64,000 nt of DNA from Candidatus Villigracilis affinis. Lineage in GTDB: Bacteria > Chloroflexota > Anaerolineae > Anaerolineales > Villigracilaceae. The DNA lies in assembly GCA_016718275.1 (NCBI GenBank), contig JADKEA010000024.1, forward strand, positions 1 through 64,000, written 5' to 3'. Below, in pieces: positions 62,051 through 64,000 of this stretch (position 1 is the stretch's first letter; each line of letters starts with the position of its first letter). The notes under the pieces were generated by a model. It worked only from the letters and a program-made list of their open reading frames with translations. It ran no database searches and was not told the origin of the DNA. A program made the position numbers and the translations under genes.

Positions 62051-64000
62051 GGTTATTCTGCTGTTTTAGTAAGCGTGCTGAGTTGCCCAAAATGCCAAGG
62101 TCTGGAATGGATTGAAGCGCGGCGGCGAGCATGGGCGGAAGAAAACCAAATGCTGCGAGCGCGAGACCGATGATGTTGTATGCGGCGGTGAAACCGAGAT
62201 TGCCTTTCACCACGCGCATGGTGCGTTGGGCGGTGGCAATGACGTGCGGAACGAGCATCCAATCTTCGTGCATGAGGGTGATGTGCGCGGCTTCGATGGC
62301 GATGTCTGTGCCTGCTTTCATGGCGATGCCAACGTTGGCTTGCGCAAGCGCGGGCGCATCGTTGATGCCGTCACCGACCATGACGACGATGTGTCCCTGC
62401 GATTGATATTCTTTGACGATGCGAATTTTATCTTCGGGCAAAAGATTTGCGCGGAACGATATGCCCAATGAATTGCCAACGGAAGATGCGGTCTGTTCAT
62501 TGTCACCAGTCAGCAGTTCGATTCTTTTTATGCCGAGTCGTTTTGCTTCCTGCAATGCTTCTGGAACTTCGCTTCGCAATGTGTCTGAGGCGGCGATCAG
62601 CCCTGCAAGTGCGCCATCTTTTGAAACGAATAAAACGGTTTTGCCTTGCGCTTCCAAAGTTTGTGCCTGCATTGGCGGGGCAAACTCTTTCATCAGTGAT
62701 TGCTTGCCCACTGTGATCGTTGCGCCATTTACATTTGCGCGTACGCCCATGCCTGCAAGTGATTCGAAATTTGTTGCTTCCTGCAATTGCAGTCCGCGTT
62801 CATGCGCGGAGCGGCGCAATGCGTCAGCGAGGGGATGCTCCGAGTAACGGTCAGCAGATGCGGCGGCGGAAAGAAGCGATGCTTCGTCCATGCCGTTCAA
62901 TGAAATGATGTCCGTCACGATCGGCTTGCCCAGCGTCAACGTCCCAGTTTTATCGATCAACAAAACATCGGCACGCGCAAGCGTTTCCAAATATTTTCCG
63001 CCTTTGATCAACACGCCGCGTTTTGCATTTGCGCCAATGGTTGCGAGCATGGCGATGGGTGTGGCGAGCGCGATGGTGCATGAACAAGCCACGAGCAAAA
63101 CTGCTGCGGTGGCAAGCGGGTTGCGGCTGAATAAAAATGTGAGCGCGGCAATGCCCATCACAACGGGCAAATAATACGTGCTGAATTTATCGGCGAACTG
63201 CTGCACATCGGCGCGGTGCGCTTCGGCTTCTTCCACCATTTTGATGACGCGCCCGAAAGCAGACTCTGCCCCAACAGCCTGTGTGCGGACTTTGAGAGTT
63301 CCCTGCTTAAGCAGCGTTGCCGCGAACACACGCGACCCGACGCCTGCTTCCACGGGCATTGACTCTCCCGTCACTGAGGCTTGATCCACTGCCCCTTGCC
63401 CCGAGATGACTTCACCATCCACAGGGATTTTTTCACCAGGGCGAATGACCACGATGTGATCGTTTCGTACTTCTGCAATTGGGAAATCTTTTTCTTCGCC
63501 GTCAATTTCCACGCGTGCAGTTTGCGGCGCAAGAGCCGTGAGGTCTTTGACTGCGCGGCGCGCGCCTTCGGCTGTGAGTCTTTCGGTGTAGTTGCCGATG
63601 TGCATGAAGAAAACAACGACCATCGCGGTTGTCCACTCGCCGACGAATAACGCGGCGAACGCACCAATGGACATGAGCGTGTGCGAGATGACTTGTCTTT
63701 TCAGCGCGGCGCGGATGACGTTGAAGAATATCGGCGAGCCGCCGATCAACACCAATGCGACGCCAACGGGGAAGGGGATGATCTGTGTTAAGCCATCCAG
63801 CAGTCCAAGCCATTCACCTGCAACGACCAGCAGAATGATCGCGCCAAAGGCCAGCCCCAATGCGGTGAACATGCGCCGTGAAAATTCACCGAGCGCGGCG
63901 TTGGGAGTTTTGCTTTCTCCATTTTGCTGCGGCACAGAATAGCCCGCACCTGTCACTGCCTGACGGATGTCCGCCATCTTCACGAGTGACGGGTCAAGCT
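62043..64000 (-). CDS. heavy-metal P1B-type ATPase, N-terminus beyond window
   Basis: A partial gene; the frame stays open to the window edge, where DPSLVKMADIRQAVTGAGYSV looks like the end of a heavy-metal-associated (HMA) domain. About 652 residues are visible. SVTGES, DKTGTLTLGKP (phosphorylated Asp), LLTGDNEQ and GDGINDAPAL are intact. The membrane metal site usually written CPC reads CSC here (VACSCTIALATP), with Ser for the helix-breaking Pro. Metal specificity is therefore uncertain; Zn/Cd export is suggested by the overlapping CDF gene. The preceding part lies outside the window. Confidence 0.92.
   Translation of the reverse strand, partial: LDPSLVKMADIRQAVTGAGYSVPQQNGESKTPNAALGEFSRRMFTALGLAFGAIILLVVAGEWLGLLDGLTQIIPFPVGVALVLIGGSPIFFNVIRAALKRQVISHTLMSIGAFAALFVGEWTTAMVVVFFMHIGNYTERLTAEGARRAVKDLTALAPQTARVEIDGEEKDFPIAEVRNDHIVVIRPGEKIPVDGEVISGQGAVDQASVTGESMPVEAGVGSRVFAATLLKQGTLKVRTQAVGAESAFGRVIKMVEEAEAHRADVQQFADKFSTYYLPVVMGIAALTFLFSRNPLATAAVLLVACSCTIALATPIAMLATIGANAKRGVLIKGGKYLETLARADVLLIDKTGTLTLGKPIVTDIISLNGMDEASLLSAAASADRYSEHPLADALRRSAHERGLQLQEATNFESLAGMGVRANVNGATITVGKQSLMKEFAPPMQAQTLEAQGKTVLFVSKDGALAGLIAASDTLRSEVPEALQEAKRLGIKRIELLTGDNEQTASSVGNSLGISFRANLLPEDKIRIVKEYQSQGHIVVMVGDGINDAPALAQANVGIAMKAGTDIAIEAAHITLMHEDWMLVPHVIATAQRTMRVVKGNLGFTAAYNIIGLALAAFGFLPPMLAAALQSIPDLGILGNSARLLKQQNNHG

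Noticed and set aside
1..64000. tRNA, rRNA or riboswitch genes
   Set aside because: I looked through the intergenic gaps and saw no cloverleaf, rRNA or known riboswitch pattern. A covariance-model scan would settle this.

Overview
The window looks like the chromosome of a chemoheterotrophic bacterium of the phylum Chloroflexota, most likely class Anaerolineae. This is an inference from gene content: lipoprotein sugar-binding proteins with Ala/Pro/Thr-rich linkers, a one-gene Flp-type pilin, a roadblock protein, SCO7613-like giant membrane proteins and heptanucleotide repeats. There is no rRNA to confirm it. I saw no tRNA, rRNA, insertion sequence, phage gene or CRISPR array.

Layout. 0.3-4.1 kb: a giant multi-spanning membrane protein with one frameshift. 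4.2-15.3 kb (minus strand): a maltodextrin locus with three GH13 enzymes (two cytoplasmic, one lipoprotein), MalE/MalF/MalG-like CUT1 importer genes, a ROK regulator and a MalK-type ATPase. 15.3-17.4 kb: a Gfo/Idh/MocA oxidoreductase overlapping an MFS sugar permease. 17.5-26.1 kb: an L-arabinose catabolic cluster (araB, araD, araA, an aldo/keto reductase, a mutarotase-like protein, an SDR epimerase, a second Gfo/Idh/MocA enzyme and a GlcG/HbpS-like protein). araA, araD and the aldo/keto reductase carry single-base frameshifts.

26.2-43.1 kb is the most unusual part. A LacI regulator with a double operator precedes a CUT2 (monosaccharide) importer whose binding protein is a tandem duplication of the whole sugar-binding domain. 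Upstream lies a second import operon that mixes two transporter classes. Its binding lipoprotein fuses a XylF/ChvE-like (CUT2) domain to a glucose-binding GtsA-like (CUT1) domain. It is followed by two CUT1 permeases, a double-cassette CUT2 ATPase and a CUT2 permease. Next to it is a two-component pair. The kinase is a degenerate CUT2-type ABC ATPase domain fused to a NarL-type histidine kinase without membrane segments. The divergent response regulator has REC-LuxR HTH-REC architecture. A promoter with phased C-rich motifs and a leader terminator precede the hybrid operon. I infer that the kinase reads sugar transport, directly or indirectly, and that its regulator sets expression of the hybrid importer.

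All three sugar-binding-protein genes share a plan: an upstream regulator gene on the same strand, a leader with a perfect anti-SD-like element (ATAAAAGGAGGTGAT core), the binding-protein gene, a strong intercistronic hairpin, then membrane/ATPase genes. Only one MalK-type ATPase is present, and it may serve both CUT1 systems.

43.1-64 kb is mostly housekeeping: enolase, an acyltransferase, a small TIR protein, a Flp pilin, CTP synthase, a roadblock protein, a surface Ig-like protein, NUDIX, Pth, Mfd, a GT-C-like membrane protein (frameshifted), UvrB, DUF2007, a flavoprotein, a secreted Met/Gly-rich protein, a PEP-mutase-family enzyme, a CDF metal exporter and a metal P-type ATPase that runs off the window end.
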